Shown piece by piece: positions 28,285-37,796 of a stretch of 64,000 nt of DNA; within the stretch, counting starts at the first letter, position 1; each line of letters begins with the position of its first letter. Below the pieces are notes generated by a model that was not told where the DNA came from, ran no database searches, and saw nothing but the letters and a program-made list of their open reading frames with translations. The DNA is from Ectocarpus siliculosus. Lineage: Eukaryota > Sar > Phaeophyceae > Ectocarpales > Ectocarpaceae. The DNA lies in contig FN649741.1 of NCBI GenBank assembly GCA_000310025.1, forward strand, positions 4,277,521 to 4,341,520, written 5' to 3'. The translations under genes and the position numbers were made by a program.

Positions 28285-29697
28285 ATGTCGGATTTATCCG
28301 GGTGTAACCTACACAGTGCTTCTGAATACGGGGACGTGTGGAAGGTGCGAACGCTGGTGAAGTCGGCTGACGGAAGGCTTGCTTTGAATAGCGTTCAGGA
28401 TGCAGGGAGAACCCCTCTACAGCTTGCATCCCGCGAAGGCCACGTGCTTGTCGTGGAGGAACTGGTGGCTGCTGGTGCCGATGTCAACTTCCGTAGCCCC
28501 AACGACGGTCGCCATGCCATACATCTTGCTGCCGGCAAGGGGCACAACACGGTGGTGAACATCCTGTTGGAGGCGGGGGCGGAAGAGGATGCCGGCAGAG
28601 GATTGTCCTCGACATGGACAGTTGGGGCCAATCTGAAAACCCCGCTGGTGGAAGCAATCGAGAATGGTCACTTTCCCGTTGTGCAAACACTGCTCTCCAA
28701 AGGCGCCGATGCAACACTTGATGTTGGATGTAGTATGAGAGACCTCGGAGACATGTCATTGCGCCCCATTGACTTTGCTGCACTGCGAGGAGACAATGAT
28801 ATCATGACTGCCCTTTTGAGCGACATTGACGGAGACTGTTTCCTCGAATTCACCATCATACTGGCGTGCCGCAGAGGTCACTTTGCCGTGGTGAAGACTC
28901 TTCTAGACAATGGTTGTGACGTCAAAACCAGCCAATTCGATTTTGACCAGCCACTCATCTGTGCTGCGGGCGGTGGACATGATGCAATCGTGACTCTACT
29001 ACTCGAGAACGAAGCGGACCCGAATGAAGTCAGGATGGATGGCGAAACGCCGCTGTCATCGGCCATGCGCTTTGGTCATGTTCGCATCATAAAGGCTCTG
29101 TTAAACGCTGGTGCCGAGCGCGAGTACGATTATAGCGCTACGAAGACTAAGGCGGTGATGGAGGCCATTCTCGACAGCGGCGCAGAGCCAGACGAAGAAG
29201 AGCTGGGATATTTGCTCTCCGTCGGCGTGTGCAAAACAAGCACGCTCGAGAACATGTACGACGCTCGTCTCATGCTCCTGCAACGTGGAGCACCGGTCAA
29301 CTTTTGTTCGTATGGCGGACAAACGCCTCTCCACCACATAATGAACCGTGGGAGCTGCGTACCTTCTGTCGTGGATCTTCTTCTCCGCTGGGGGGCGGAC
29401 GAGACCATGAAGGATGAGAGGGGCAAAACTCCCGCCGATTACCTCGGCCGCATCCGGAATCTCGATCCAGCTGTGGCTGAGCGCGTCCGCCACCTCCTGG
29501 TGAACGCTCCCAAGGACAGAGCATGGCGTCGCCGGGGATGGCTCGTCATGCTTCGTGCGCACACGCTGGCGGCGGGGGAACCTGTGGACATCCCCGAGCC
29601 GAAAAAAAGAGGGGGTGGGGGTGGAGTCTGCCCACTCAAATTTGTGTTATCGCTGAATGAGGATGCAGTGTTCCGTGAGGTTGTGGCTTTCCTGTGA
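28285..29697 (+). CDS. Ankyrin-repeat protein with shared C-terminal tail
   Basis: 470 aa from ATG 28285. About ten ankyrin repeats cover residues 5-400 (GRTPLQLASREGHVLVVEEL, GRHAIHLAAGKGHNTVVNIL, GETPLSSAMRFGHVRIIKAL, GQTPLHHIMNRG, GKTPADYLGRI). The C-terminal ~60 residues, DRAWRRRGWLVMLRAH ... VFREVVAFL, match the tail of the gene at 44252 and a degenerate form at 11155. A repeat-plus-conserved-tail plan recalls poxvirus ankyrin/PRANC proteins, where the tail recruits ubiquitin ligase; no F-box consensus is visible, so this is only an analogy. Confidence 0.9.
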   Translation: MSDLSGCNLHSASEYGDVWKVRTLVKSADGRLALNSVQDAGRTPLQLASREGHVLVVEELVAAGADVNFRSPNDGRHAIHLAAGKGHNTVVNILLEAGAEEDAGRGLSSTWTVGANLKTPLVEAIENGHFPVVQTLLSKGADATLDVGCSMRDLGDMSLRPIDFAALRGDNDIMTALLSDIDGDCFLEFTIILACRRGHFAVVKTLLDNGCDVKTSQFDFDQPLICAAGGGHDAIVTLLLENEADPNEVRMDGETPLSSAMRFGHVRIIKALLNAGAEREYDYSATKTKAVMEAILDSGAEPDEEELGYLLSVGVCKTSTLENMYDARLMLLQRGAPVNFCSYGGQTPLHHIMNRGSCVPSVVDLLLRWGADETMKDERGKTPADYLGRIRNLDPAVAERVRHLLVNAPKDRAWRRRGWLVMLRAHTLAAGEPVDIPEPKKRGGGGGVCPLKFVLSLNEDAVFREVVAFL

Positions 29698-29838
29698 GAA
29701 TTTACTGAGGACATGTAGCCGGGTGGTTCTTGTTCCTGCCGCCGCTGCCCTTGCTGGCGTTGATCACACACCACTGTCGACGCAGGGCGCGGTGCCGCCA
29801 GCGCCGTAGCCGCTGCCTCGCAAAGAAAATAGTTTTGT

Positions 29839-30215
29839 ATTACGGAGGAACATGGTTAATAAGACCTCGGTCCTTTCACCAAGTCCCCGCAAGTGTAATA
29901 GACTTCCCTTTTTGAATGGAAAGCCTGGCCTTTCAAGCTATGCAGCTAAGCCATTGCCCGAGGGCAATTGTTTTTGTACCAAGAGAGTACATGGAATCTG
30001 GACGCCCGCAATTATCAGTGGTAACTGTTGCACACGCCCGACACCAGTCGGGTTCTTTTTATAATAGAAATGAATGTGTTGCAGTGGTCAGAGTCGAAAA
30101 CTCCGGGAGCACTTTTTATTCGCGTCTGAATCCACAAACAGCGAGTATCGAACGTCTGACCTTTCGGCCCGAACGTCCAATCGTGAAACCACTGAGCCAT
30201 AACGGACTTGCTCCA
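29839..30215 (-). mobile_element. tRNA-headed SINE-like repeat, copy 1
   Basis: Minus-strand element. The head has a pol III A box TGGCTCAGTGG (30189-30199) and B box GTTCGATAC (30145-30153) with tRNA-like spacing. The body contains ATTGCCCTCGGGCAATGGCT and TAGCTGCATAGCTTGAAAGG, and the tail ends TCCTCCGTAAT. A second copy with intact boxes is at 62498-62852 and a tail fragment at 32724-32779. No coding capacity. Confidence 0.7.
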
Positions 30216-30372
30216 ACTGCGATGCTGAACTGCGGCATCTCAAGCCATCCTTTACTTTGGTCTTATTAACAATGCGTCTCTGTAATAGTGTTTTGGATGC
30301 TATAGTTGTCTTCCAGGCTCAGTACCTAACGTTGAAATCGGGCATAATATTTCTTTTGGTTAGGGTTAGGGT

Positions 30373-31266
30373 TCAATGGTACACATGTCGGTACTTCTCG
30401 AGATGGCTGTATTTTTGTCCTGGGAAATAGGCAACGTTCATCTGGAAATAGAAAACATCCGTGTTGATTTTTAAAACATGAGTAACGGCGTTGACCATAT
30501 CATCCGTGAAAGCTTTCAAGGGCAATCGCCCGAACGCTTCGCGCCACGTGCTTGAATCCGATGCGCTATTCAGTTTGTCACCAATGAGAGCTCTGGTTTC
30601 GTGGCTGACTCGATCCAAAATGGCGTTTATCTCCGGTCGAGTGACATATCGCATCGTGGTTGTATAACAATCGGCCAGTTTGTCGACGTCGCCGTTGTGC
30701 TCCGCTGTAACACGAGGGAAGTGTCTTGCATACCATGTTTTCCCTGTAGTAAGCAGGCTATAGTTCCTGAGAGAAACTCCCTCTATTTCCGAAGCATCTA
30801 TAAATGGAAACTCTTCCACTCCAAAAAGTTCATTTATGAGTTGGAGCCCGGTAATCACAAGGTCTATCGTCCCTGTTTCGCCTCGGGGTAACGGTTTCCC
30901 GAGACCGCAGAGTGAGTTGTGTTGTACTGTGTCTAACTCCGCGGTCGGGTCCCTGTTTTTCCACGCCGTTACGGTCACATCAAAACATCGCGTAGTCGTG
31001 ATTTTCGCCATGTCGTCGGGAGCCAGTCTGAACGGGGTGGCGATGTTTTTAAACGAAAAAATTACCGAGTCGTCACGAGTGTTCGTGATGGCCAGAGCAA
31101 GCAAGTAGAAACCACTCTTCCCTTTTGCTATGTACACGCCGGTCAATTCTCGTAACTTCTTTTTTACGGAGGCCAGATTAACTTCACCAAGTTCAAAATC
31201 GAAATCACTCCCGGTTTGACTCGGAGACGCTGCCATGTCTTTTACGCTACTGGTATCTACTGGCAT
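30373..31266 (-). CDS. Unknown 297-aa viral-type protein
   Basis: Start chosen at ATG 31266; the frame continues upstream only through degenerate EsV-1-7 repeat DNA read antisense. The protein is globular with a Ser/Gln-rich leader (MAASPSQTGSDFDFELGE) then mixed alpha/beta composition; YFPGQKYSHLEKY is close to the C-terminus. I recognise no motif. The stop lies just after a TTAGGGTTAGGG word. The composition and lack of introns match the nearby viral-type genes. Confidence 0.65.
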   Translation of the reverse strand: MPVDTSSVKDMAASPSQTGSDFDFELGEVNLASVKKKLRELTGVYIAKGKSGFYLLALAITNTRDDSVIFSFKNIATPFRLAPDDMAKITTTRCFDVTVTAWKNRDPTAELDTVQHNSLCGLGKPLPRGETGTIDLVITGLQLINELFGVEEFPFIDASEIEGVSLRNYSLLTTGKTWYARHFPRVTAEHNGDVDKLADCYTTTMRYVTRPEINAILDRVSHETRALIGDKLNSASDSSTWREAFGRLPLKAFTDDMVNAVTHVLKINTDVFYFQMNVAYFPGQKYSHLEKYRHVYH

Positions 31267-31276
31267 GGCGTATATT

Positions 31277-31471
31277 TTATTTGTGACACAGAGCGGTATG
31301 GTGAATGTCCACTCCAAAGCAATGCTGATCCACACCATAGCGCGACTGCTTGGAGCAACCGCTGTGACCGCACCACCTGACCGCGAGATTGACCATGCCG
31401 CTCTTCCTATGCTCACCACTGAACTCCCACTTGTTGCTTCCATCCACACCAAAGCGCGACTGCTTGTGCAA
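31277..31471 (-). pseudogene. EsV-1-7 repeat remnant, minus strand
   Basis: The minus strand encodes KQSRFGVDGSNKWEF, GEHRKSGMVNLAVRWCGHSG and CSKQSRYGVD, the signature of EsV-1-7 domains (C-x4-C ... G-V-D ... C-x2-H). One Cys of the first repeat is Ser, and there is no proper start or full set of repeats. The domain is known from the brown-algal virus EsV-1 and is expanded in brown algae. Confidence 0.7.
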
Positions 31472-31479
31472 AGAAAAGC

Positions 31480-31605
31480 GGCATGGTGAATGTCAATGCC
31501 AAGAATTGTGGTGGCCGCAGCGGTTGCTTCAAGCAGTCGCGCTATGGTGTGGATGGAGGCAACAAGTGGGAGTTCTGCTTTGATCACAAAAAGGTCTCCT
31601 GTTGA
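31480..31605 (+). pseudogene. EsV-1-7 repeat remnant, plus strand
   Basis: Plus strand encodes GMVNVNAKNCGGRSGCFKQS, then RYGVDGGNKWEFCFDHKK before a stop. It lies head to head with the minus-strand remnant, forming an imperfect inverted repeat. One extra residue separates the first Cys pair. Confidence 0.7.
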
Positions 31606-31683
31606 CGCCGTCGACCTGGTTCTTGCTTGTACAAGCCCTCAAAGGGTGCCCGCGAGACCATGTTCACACTGCTCCCTCACACA

Positions 31684-32673
31684 CTATTCATGCATGACTT
31701 CTCGAATGGCTTGCTCGATGATGTCTTCATCCCTTGAAAAAAAGCAATTTTCCATCACGGGTCTTCCGTTGATGAGCGTTTGCCTCTTGACAAAAGCATT
31801 CCAGTTGCCGGGAAGGGCGTACTTTTTGATGTACAGTTGTCGCATCAACTTTCCAACCTTCCCGCACAAGTTTTGTGGAACCCTTATGCCAATTTTGGAG
31901 GACACGACCACGATGCCTGTCTCCTTACCCCTCTGCGCCGAGGCAAGCTCATGTGTTGAGGTGTTGGAGTCCTGCAGGAGCGGGGTGGCGACGGCCACCG
32001 CATCATCTTCAACCGTATTCTGGCGGCTGAGGATTGTTACGCTGTCGCGCAACTCGATCAGGGTGCGCCCGTCGAGACGAACGCCGATGTCTTGTATGGC
32101 TCGGTAGCTGTGCACGAGGTCGTCGACCCTCTTCCGCTTGAGGGCCTGGTCGCCAGCCTTGAGCTGCTGATCAATCATTCGCTTGGCGACCTGCGCGCGG
32201 TCGGTCTCAGAGAGGTACTTGAAGCCGGCTGGCATTCCATCGAAGGTTTCAACGGCCTCCTCTCGTCCATGTAGGAGGAATTCTTGCGTCTCGCGCCCTT
32301 GTTCGGTGCTCTGCAGGGTGGCGTGGCGGGCCTCGATCTCGGACACGAGGCTCAGATCGCCACCGAGTAGGCGGCACACCTTCTCGGACGACTGGCGACG
32401 GAATGAGTGTGCTTTCTTGCCGGGGAGTAGCCACACAATTTCGATTAGGGTTTTGGCGTCGGCGACCGGCGTCTCGTTGCCTTTGCCATTCAGCTTTGAC
32501 CGGGTGCAGCGAGAACCCAGTTCGGGGTGGGCTTGAAGAAGCCGTCCGAAGGCAGTGTTTGCGTTGCTCGAGTCGCATCGAAGGACCATTCGGATTGTGT
32601 CCATGACGCTCCCCTTTTTTGTCTGTTTGTCCGCGCGAATAGTGGCGCCGTCCATGCTTTCGATGAGGTCCAT
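31684..32673 (-). CDS. Viral paralogue family protein (NCLDV-type N-terminal domain), no nuclease
   Basis: 329 aa from ATG 32673. Residues 20-115 form a domain shared with the genes at 42645 and 48208: DTIRMVLRCDSSNANTAFGR, GNETPVADAKTLIEIVWLLP, and VCRLLGGDLSLVSEIEARH. A helical middle (YLSETDRAQVAKRMIDQQLK) also recurs in the gene at 48208. The C-terminus is basic and unrecognised, ending EQAIREVMHE; a copied fragment of this 3' end is found near 42437-42470. The conserved domain often accompanies DNA-binding or nuclease modules in large DNA viruses; its own role is not clear. Confidence 0.75.
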   Translation of the reverse strand: MDLIESMDGATIRADKQTKKGSVMDTIRMVLRCDSSNANTAFGRLLQAHPELGSRCTRSKLNGKGNETPVADAKTLIEIVWLLPGKKAHSFRRQSSEKVCRLLGGDLSLVSEIEARHATLQSTEQGRETQEFLLHGREEAVETFDGMPAGFKYLSETDRAQVAKRMIDQQLKAGDQALKRKRVDDLVHSYRAIQDIGVRLDGRTLIELRDSVTILSRQNTVEDDAVAVATPLLQDSNTSTHELASAQRGKETGIVVVSSKIGIRVPQNLCGKVGKLMRQLYIKKYALPGNWNAFVKRQTLINGRPVMENCFFSRDEDIIEQAIREVMHE

Positions 32674-32723
32674 GTTGTATGTATATATGCTCTTGTAACA
32701 TTTTGTTTGGTGTTGAACAAACG

Positions 32724-32779
32724 CGCTGCATAGCTTGAACGGCCAGTTCTTGGTCCTGATAACTGCAGTCCTCCGTAAT
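32724..32779 (+). mobile_element. SINE-like tail fragment
   Basis: GCTGCATAGCTTGAACGGCC, TTGGTCCTGATAACTGCAGT and CCTCCGTAAT match the tail of the repeat at 62498-62852, here in plus orientation and without the tRNA head. Confidence 0.7.
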
Positions 32780-32808
32780 AGGTGTATTGTGCCGCGGCCA
32801 AGGATAGC

Positions 32809-33977
32809 TTACCCGGCGCAAGAGTGTTGTTTGCACGCCGCTGAGACCAACAATAGCTTCAATAGAGATATGAAAGTCTGATCGTCTTGTGCACACACGG
32901 CATTCGCGTAAAAATTGAAGTTCACACTCTGAATGTTTTTCATGTGTACCGGTGATGTAAGCGCACGAGCGAGTGCATTCAGGAATGTTGTAACGCGTTT
33001 TCGCACGACTTGAGGTGCTTCATCCATGCCGGAAACAATTTCTTTATAACGTGTCACGACGTTTTTGTTGTATGCAGGTACATCTCTGATGTTTTCGGAG
33101 GATGGTAGCAATGGAACTAGGTTTTGAAGGACGTCAAGGTTGTATCCACATCCAAAACCCGCGTCACGAGGCATCGAGACGAACATGAACTTTCCCATAG
33201 TTTCTTTGGCAGAGTTTTCACGTGTCAGCATATTCCTTTTTCTAAGATTTGACACGATTTCCACGGGATTCGGGTTTGGTATCCTGAACTCCGCCTGTAA
33301 GTGTGCCGAGTACAACTCTTCCCATGCCGAACACGCCCCAATTGTCCAGCCGTCGGCGCGTTCAGAATCAATTTTATTTGCAGCCGCTACGAAGGAGTGA
33401 TCACTGCACCCTGCAAGCCTGTATTGAGTTTGTGGCCCAATCAGGGGCATCGTTAGCGACGGGTGAATGATACATACACGGTCGTTGACGGCCCTAAATC
33501 TCATCCACTCGAAGAGAGACATAACGTGCGAACTAGGAAGACTCAGCATTTCTTCTTGGTGCACCGTGTATTCACCAGGGTTTGATGACCCCGCGGTATA
33601 TTTTGCTTCCCAGAGGCGAAGAGCGGCTGTTCCGTCGAATATGTCATGTGGGGAATTTTTTATGATTTCAAGTTTATCAAAGAAGCGGCGGCAGTAAACA
33701 TACCGTAGAGGTTTTTGTCCAGGGCGTACTGCACGGACAGGCACGTCGACATGACGGTCGGCGAAAGAGCTTTTGTGAAACTTTGCAACAGCTCGTTCGC
33801 AGCACTGTCGCTTTTTTCACGATACTTCGACTTCTCGACAATTTGATCATTCTTGTAGACAGTTTCTGCCACGAAAAAGCTCAGTGTGGTACCGGCCAAA
33901 AACACAAGAACTAAGAGGAATTTGTTCTTGATCTTGGCGAACGGGGGTTTTGTAACGCGCCAGTACAGTACTTTCAT
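32809..33977 (-). pseudogene. Membrane-anchored viral-type protein split by a frameshift
   Basis: An ATG at 33977 opens a 105-codon frame with a basic start and one membrane span (FLLVLVFLAGTTLSFFVAET), ending at 33660. A second frame, 32809 to 33744, begins only with GTG and overlaps it; it reads a long globular stretch ending FISLLKLLLVSAACKQHSCA. Both have normal composition and abut near 33680-33740, so one ~390-aa protein appears shifted by one base. Sequencing error, recent mutation or programmed slippage are all possible; no obvious slippery heptamer is seen. The overall form, an N-terminal anchor with a large ectodomain, suits a virion membrane protein. Confidence 0.6.
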
Positions 33978-34156
33978 GATTCATTAAGTATAACAAATAA
34001 AAAAAGGGTTGCAGTCCTTATCCGTTTTTGGTCAACGGAACCTGTGCAAACGGGGCAGGCAGTGATTTGAAGCGAGCCTGTACCCCTCGTTTCGCGCTCG
34101 GCGAAGTCGAACAAACAAGATGTGGACAAAGCATGCAACGGCCCCGTTTGGAATAA

Positions 34157-34260
34157 ATGGTGTGCTCTGTGCAAGGGACAAGAAGGGTGGCATGGCGAAT
34201 GTCAATACCAGGCCATGTGGCCGCAGCGGTGTATTCAAGAAGACACCCGGGTGAAGATTC
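34157..34260 (+). pseudogene. EsV-1-7 repeat remnant
   Basis: Plus strand reads NGVLCARDKKGGMANVNTRP then CGRSGVFKKTPG and a stop: a decayed EsV-1-7 unit (the second Cys is Val, the His is Asp). It is related to the remnants at 31277-31605. Confidence 0.55.
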
Positions 34261-35340
34261 CGGCTTTTTAGTAGCTGGTGAAGTTTTTCGAGGTACATTT
34301 GTGTGGTATTTGGAAGTAATGTCTGGTCATATTTGGCACGACCCTACTTTTCGACAGATTTCCCTTCGTCACCACGTGAAAGCCGAAAATTTGGACCGAA
34401 ATAGTCGGTTTTTTGGCGTTGTCAGGCTAGTTTAGCCCGATTCGATCTTGTTGATTCCTTTGATGTGCACTTTTACAGGGTGTCCAAGCGATAAACAAGA
34501 CAAAATATTCCTTTTTTTGGAGAAAAAACTTGAGCCCGATCTCGCAGGCAAGGAAGAAAGAAGATTTAAGGCAACGATTATTTTTGGGGGATGCTTCTAA
34601 GATGGAAATAAGACACAAAAAAATCCGTTACCATCATGTCAACCCGCGAGCATGTTATGTCGGTGAGCCACCCGTGGCTGAAAGCGTGCATGGTCACCGA
34701 AGTGGCGGCAGTGAATCTCCGTTTTCTCAACTCGCGAATCACACTCCGGTTTTCTTAAGTTGATATTAGTGAGGACACCGACCTTCGCTATCAGTTCGAG
34801 ACCTAGCGTTCGCCTGTAGAATTTGGCATTTTCGAGCGTTGTGCGGGCACCTGCCCTCGATACTTGTGTAGCCGGTAGTTCGTATCAGCGGGCTTTTGGT
34901 GTTGGGGGGTAGCCTGTCGCAGCAACAGGTGGTGCTGGTGAGGGGGCAATGACACCCGTATATTAAAAATCCACCGAGAGATTTGCTGTGCACAAACAGA
35001 GGGTCAGCGCATCCCCTGGGCCTTGCTGGCGGAAAGCAGAGAGATTTGGGCGCGGAAAATGGGGAGAGACCTTTCTCCGCTCTCTTCGTGGCCTTGGTCT
35101 TGCCACTTTTCGTTTTCTTTTTGCTGGCAGGCATCTTGTCTGAATGAAGAAACACAAAATAAATAAATATCTTGTAAGTACGCAAACGCTTTGCTGCTCT
35201 GAATAGGTATACATTGATTCGCTCAAAGTGGCCACAAAATTGAATCGTGTGTCATACATGAAAGCATCACTAGCGACGCCGCTTGTCAAGACGTCCGATG
35301 TCGAGCGCGCCACTCACACCGACCCTGCCCGTCGTCAGAC
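34261..35340. other. Gene-poor stretch with a solo transposon end
   Basis: No recognisable gene. A solo miniature-transposon end (CTTAAGTTGATATTAGTG) lies at 34746-34770 with nothing of the element beside it. A minus-strand Lys-rich frame near 35134 ends inside that transposon tip and is not called. Confidence 0.5.
34746..34770 (+). mobile_element. Solo terminal repeat of the miniature transposon
   Basis: CGGTTTTCTTAAGTTGATAT then TAGTG, identical to the CACTAAT-type end of the 434-bp family. The rest is deleted. Confidence 0.8.
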
Positions 35341-35665
35341 CATCAATATGGGGAGACAGCGAAAGCGGACCAAACTGACTAAACCAACGCAGTTCCAGAG
35401 GAAACAGCGTCAGGCAGAGAGGAAGCGTCAGGCAGAAAGGGAAAGGTCTTCCGGTGCGAGTCCTGATGGATCATGTGTTCTCGGACACGGTGCGGGCAGC
35501 GTTCCGCTTGTTGACTCAGGTGTGTAGGACTGAATAATGAGGCTCTGCTCTGGTAGGCGAACTAGCCAGAAGTGTGACACCATCTTTTTTCGAGGTTGAA
35601 AAATAAGGCTCTGGTAGGCAAATTAGCCATGAGTGCAACATAGTTTTTCGAGACCTAACCTTCAG

Positions 35666-37027
35666 CATGCACATCCTTCATCGACAGACGCTATCGCGGA
35701 GGCTGCTACTACCGAACAAGTTTCTGCCGAAGAAGCGGGAAAAGCTTTGCGTGCTGAAGCGGCTCAACGCCAAGAAGCTCAGCGTGTGGCCGCTGCCAAC
35801 GAGGCTAGACGCGTTGCTGCTACCAAGGAGGCCGAAGAAGCCGCTTTGCGTGCTGCAGCCAAAGAAGCCGAAGACGAAGCTCGTCGTGTTTCTGTCGCCA
35901 AGGAGGCAAGCCGTGTTGCGGTCATAACGAGAGCCCGGTGTGTTGCCAAGGAAGCTGAGGGTGTTGCCGCTGCAGAAGAAGCCCAGCGTGTTGCTGCCGA
36001 AGAAGCCCAGCGTGTTGCTGCCGAAGAAGCCCAGCGTGTTGCTGCTATCGAGGAGGCCGAAGAAGCCGCTTTGCGTGCTGCAGCCAAAGAAGCCGAAGAC
36101 AAAGCTCGTCGTATTTCTGTCGCCAAGGAGGCAAGCCGTGTTGCGGCTTTGAGGAGAGCCCGGTGTGTTGCGAAGGAAGCTGAGCGTGCTGCTGCTATCG
36201 AACAAGCCTCGCGTGTTGCAAAGGAAGCTGAGCGTGCTGCTGCTGTCGAACAAGCCCGGCGTGTTGCTGTTTCCGTCGCCCGTGCTACCGCTGGCGCTGC
36301 TGCTCGGGTAGCTGACCGTGATGCTGCTGCTGCCGATAGAGCTGAACAATGGGCTGCTGATGCTATCGCCCAGGCAAAAATCTCTGCAGAAAGAGCTCAA
36401 CGAGCTGCAGAAGCAGTAGATGCTGGCTTCGTTGGATACACTGGGTCAACTCGTGCTGCTCGCGCCGAACATCGTGCCGATCATGCTGTTCGTGTCGCTA
36501 CTTCCGTTCGCCGCGCCGCAAGAGCCAGATACGTCCATCAGAAAAAACGGCGCGCCGTTCGTGCCGCTGAATTGGCTCGCACAGCTCGTGATCTTTCCGC
36601 TTCTGCCGCCATCAAAGCTGCTTCTGCTGCTCCCGTGCTTGATGCAAAACCCCTTCGAGAGACGACCATGGACGAGGCCAAGCGGACGCGTTATGGTAAG
36701 AACGCGAGCACAAGCAAATGTGTGTGTTCATGTTTGTTCATCTTTTCAGTCTACCCAACCGTTTTGCAATCCTTGTTTTTACTTATGCAAATTATCGAAC
36801 GTACCCTCACCCTCGATGCAGACTACTACCGCCTTCTGGGGGTGCTCGTCGACTGCGACTCGTCGGAAATCCAGAGGGCTTATCGTCGCCTGATGTTGGT
36901 GCATCATCCGGATAAGGGTGGTGATGTAAGCATCAGTAAAATCCTGAACCACGCCCATGATGTACTGCAAGACACCATCTGTCGCGCTCGGTACGATGAG
37001 CAGGGATTGGACTATCGGTCGGTGTAG
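35666..37027 (+). CDS. Coiled-coil DnaJ (J-domain) protein with an intron
   Basis: Exons 35666-36695 and 36822-37027. The first encodes ~330 residues of Ala/Glu/Arg heptads (repeated AEEAQRVA, ASRVAKEAERAAA), a long coiled coil, then a basic segment. The second encodes a J domain: DYYRLLGVLVDCDSSEIQRA and LVHHPDKGGD with the Hsp70-stimulating HPD triad, ending soon after ARYDEQG. The 126-bp intron (GTAAGA ... GATGCAG) joins RTRY to DYYRLLG in phase. No ATG precedes the coiled coil in frame; CTAACCTTCAG at 35655-35665 looks like a branch point and acceptor, so an upstream exon should exist. A frame from ATG 35348 to a CAG/GTGTGT donor at 35519 is a candidate but does not join in phase. Confidence 0.7.
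   Translation, partial: HAHPSSTDAIAEAATTEQVSAEEAGKALRAEAAQRQEAQRVAAANEARRVAATKEAEEAALRAAAKEAEDEARRVSVAKEASRVAVITRARCVAKEAEGVAAAEEAQRVAAEEAQRVAAEEAQRVAAIEEAEEAALRAAAKEAEDKARRISVAKEASRVAALRRARCVAKEAERAAAIEQASRVAKEAERAAAVEQARRVAVSVARATAGAAARVADRDAAAADRAEQWAADAIAQAKISAERAQRAAEAVDAGFVGYTGSTRAARAEHRADHAVRVATSVRRAARARYVHQKKRRAVRAAELARTARDLSASAAIKAASAAPVLDAKPLRETTMDEAKRTRYGKNASTSKCVCSCLFIFSVYPTVLQSLFLLMQIIERTLTLDADYYRLLGVLVDCDSSEIQRAYRRLMLVHHPDKGGDVSISKILNHAHDVLQDTICRARYDEQGLDYRSV
36696..36821 (+). other. Intron in the J-domain gene
   Basis: 126 bp, GTAAGA donor, pyrimidine-rich interior and GATGCAG acceptor, phase 1. Its length is a multiple of three and it has no stop in frame, so the unspliced frame stays open but would insert hydrophobic sequence between coil and J domain. 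Confidence 0.75.
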
Positions 37028-37149
37028 GCGTCGGTTTAGGGTTATTGTGTTGATCGCGCGGACACCTTTTGTTGGTATCCGTGGAGACGGGGGTTTCGTA
37101 GTATTGACTGAGGCACAGCAAGCGCCCTGTGTGCATTTATTTACTTGTC

Positions 37150-37796
37150 TGCTTCCCGTCAAGGGTCGGAAGGGATTCGTTGCTCTTTGGGACGTGTGCA
37201 TTTACCCCCACTGCTGCCCGCCAAGGGTCGGAAGGGGATTCGTTGCTCTTTGGGACGTGTGCAGTTACCCCCACTGCTGCCCGCCAAGGGTCGGAAGGGG
37301 ATTCGTTGCTCTTTGGGACGTGTGCATTTACCCCCACTGCTGCCCGCCAAGGGTCGGAAGGGGATTCGTTGCTCTTTGGGACGTGTGCATTTACCCCCAC
37401 TGCTGCCCGCCAAGGGTCGGAAGGGGATTCGTTGCTCTTTGGGACGTGTGCAGTTACCCCCACTGCTGCCCGCCAAGGGTCGGAAGGGGATTTAGCTGCC
37501 CGCCAAGGGTCGGAAGGGGATTCTGTTTGGAGGGGGGGGGGATTCTGCTGCCCGCCAAGGGTCGGAAGGGGATTCGTTGCTCTTTGGGACGTGTGCAGTT
37601 ACCCCCACTGCTGCCCGCCAAGGGTCGGAAGGGGATTCTGCTGCCCGCCAAGGGTCGGAAGGGGAGTCGTTGCTCTTTGGGACGTGTGCATTTACCCCCA
37701 CTGCTGCCCGCCAAGGGTCGGAAGGGGATTCTGCTGCCCGCCAAGGGTCGGAAGGGGATTCTGCTGCACGACGAGGGTGCTGCACGACGAGGGTGA
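37150..37796. repeat. 63-bp tandem repeat, about 9 full or partial units
   Basis: Unit contains CTGCCCGCCAAGGGTCGGAA, GGGGATTCGTTGCTCTTTGG and GACGTGTGCA[GT]TTACCCCCA. Full units follow at 63-bp steps from 37214; later ones are shortened to CTGCCCGCCAAGGGTCGGAA plus GGGGATT. Since 63 is divisible by 3, several frames stay open. It follows the J-domain gene and ends at a Fanzor remnant. Confidence 0.95.

Noticed and set aside
30355-30373. TTAGGGTTAGGG as a possible telomeric repeat
   Set aside because: Only two units, immediately behind a gene; too short to mark a telomere.
34766-35134. Minus-strand frame starting MPASKKKTKSG (122 codons)
   Set aside because: Only the first ~25 residues look protein-like, and its stop lies in a solo transposon tip, so the frame is probably fortuitous.
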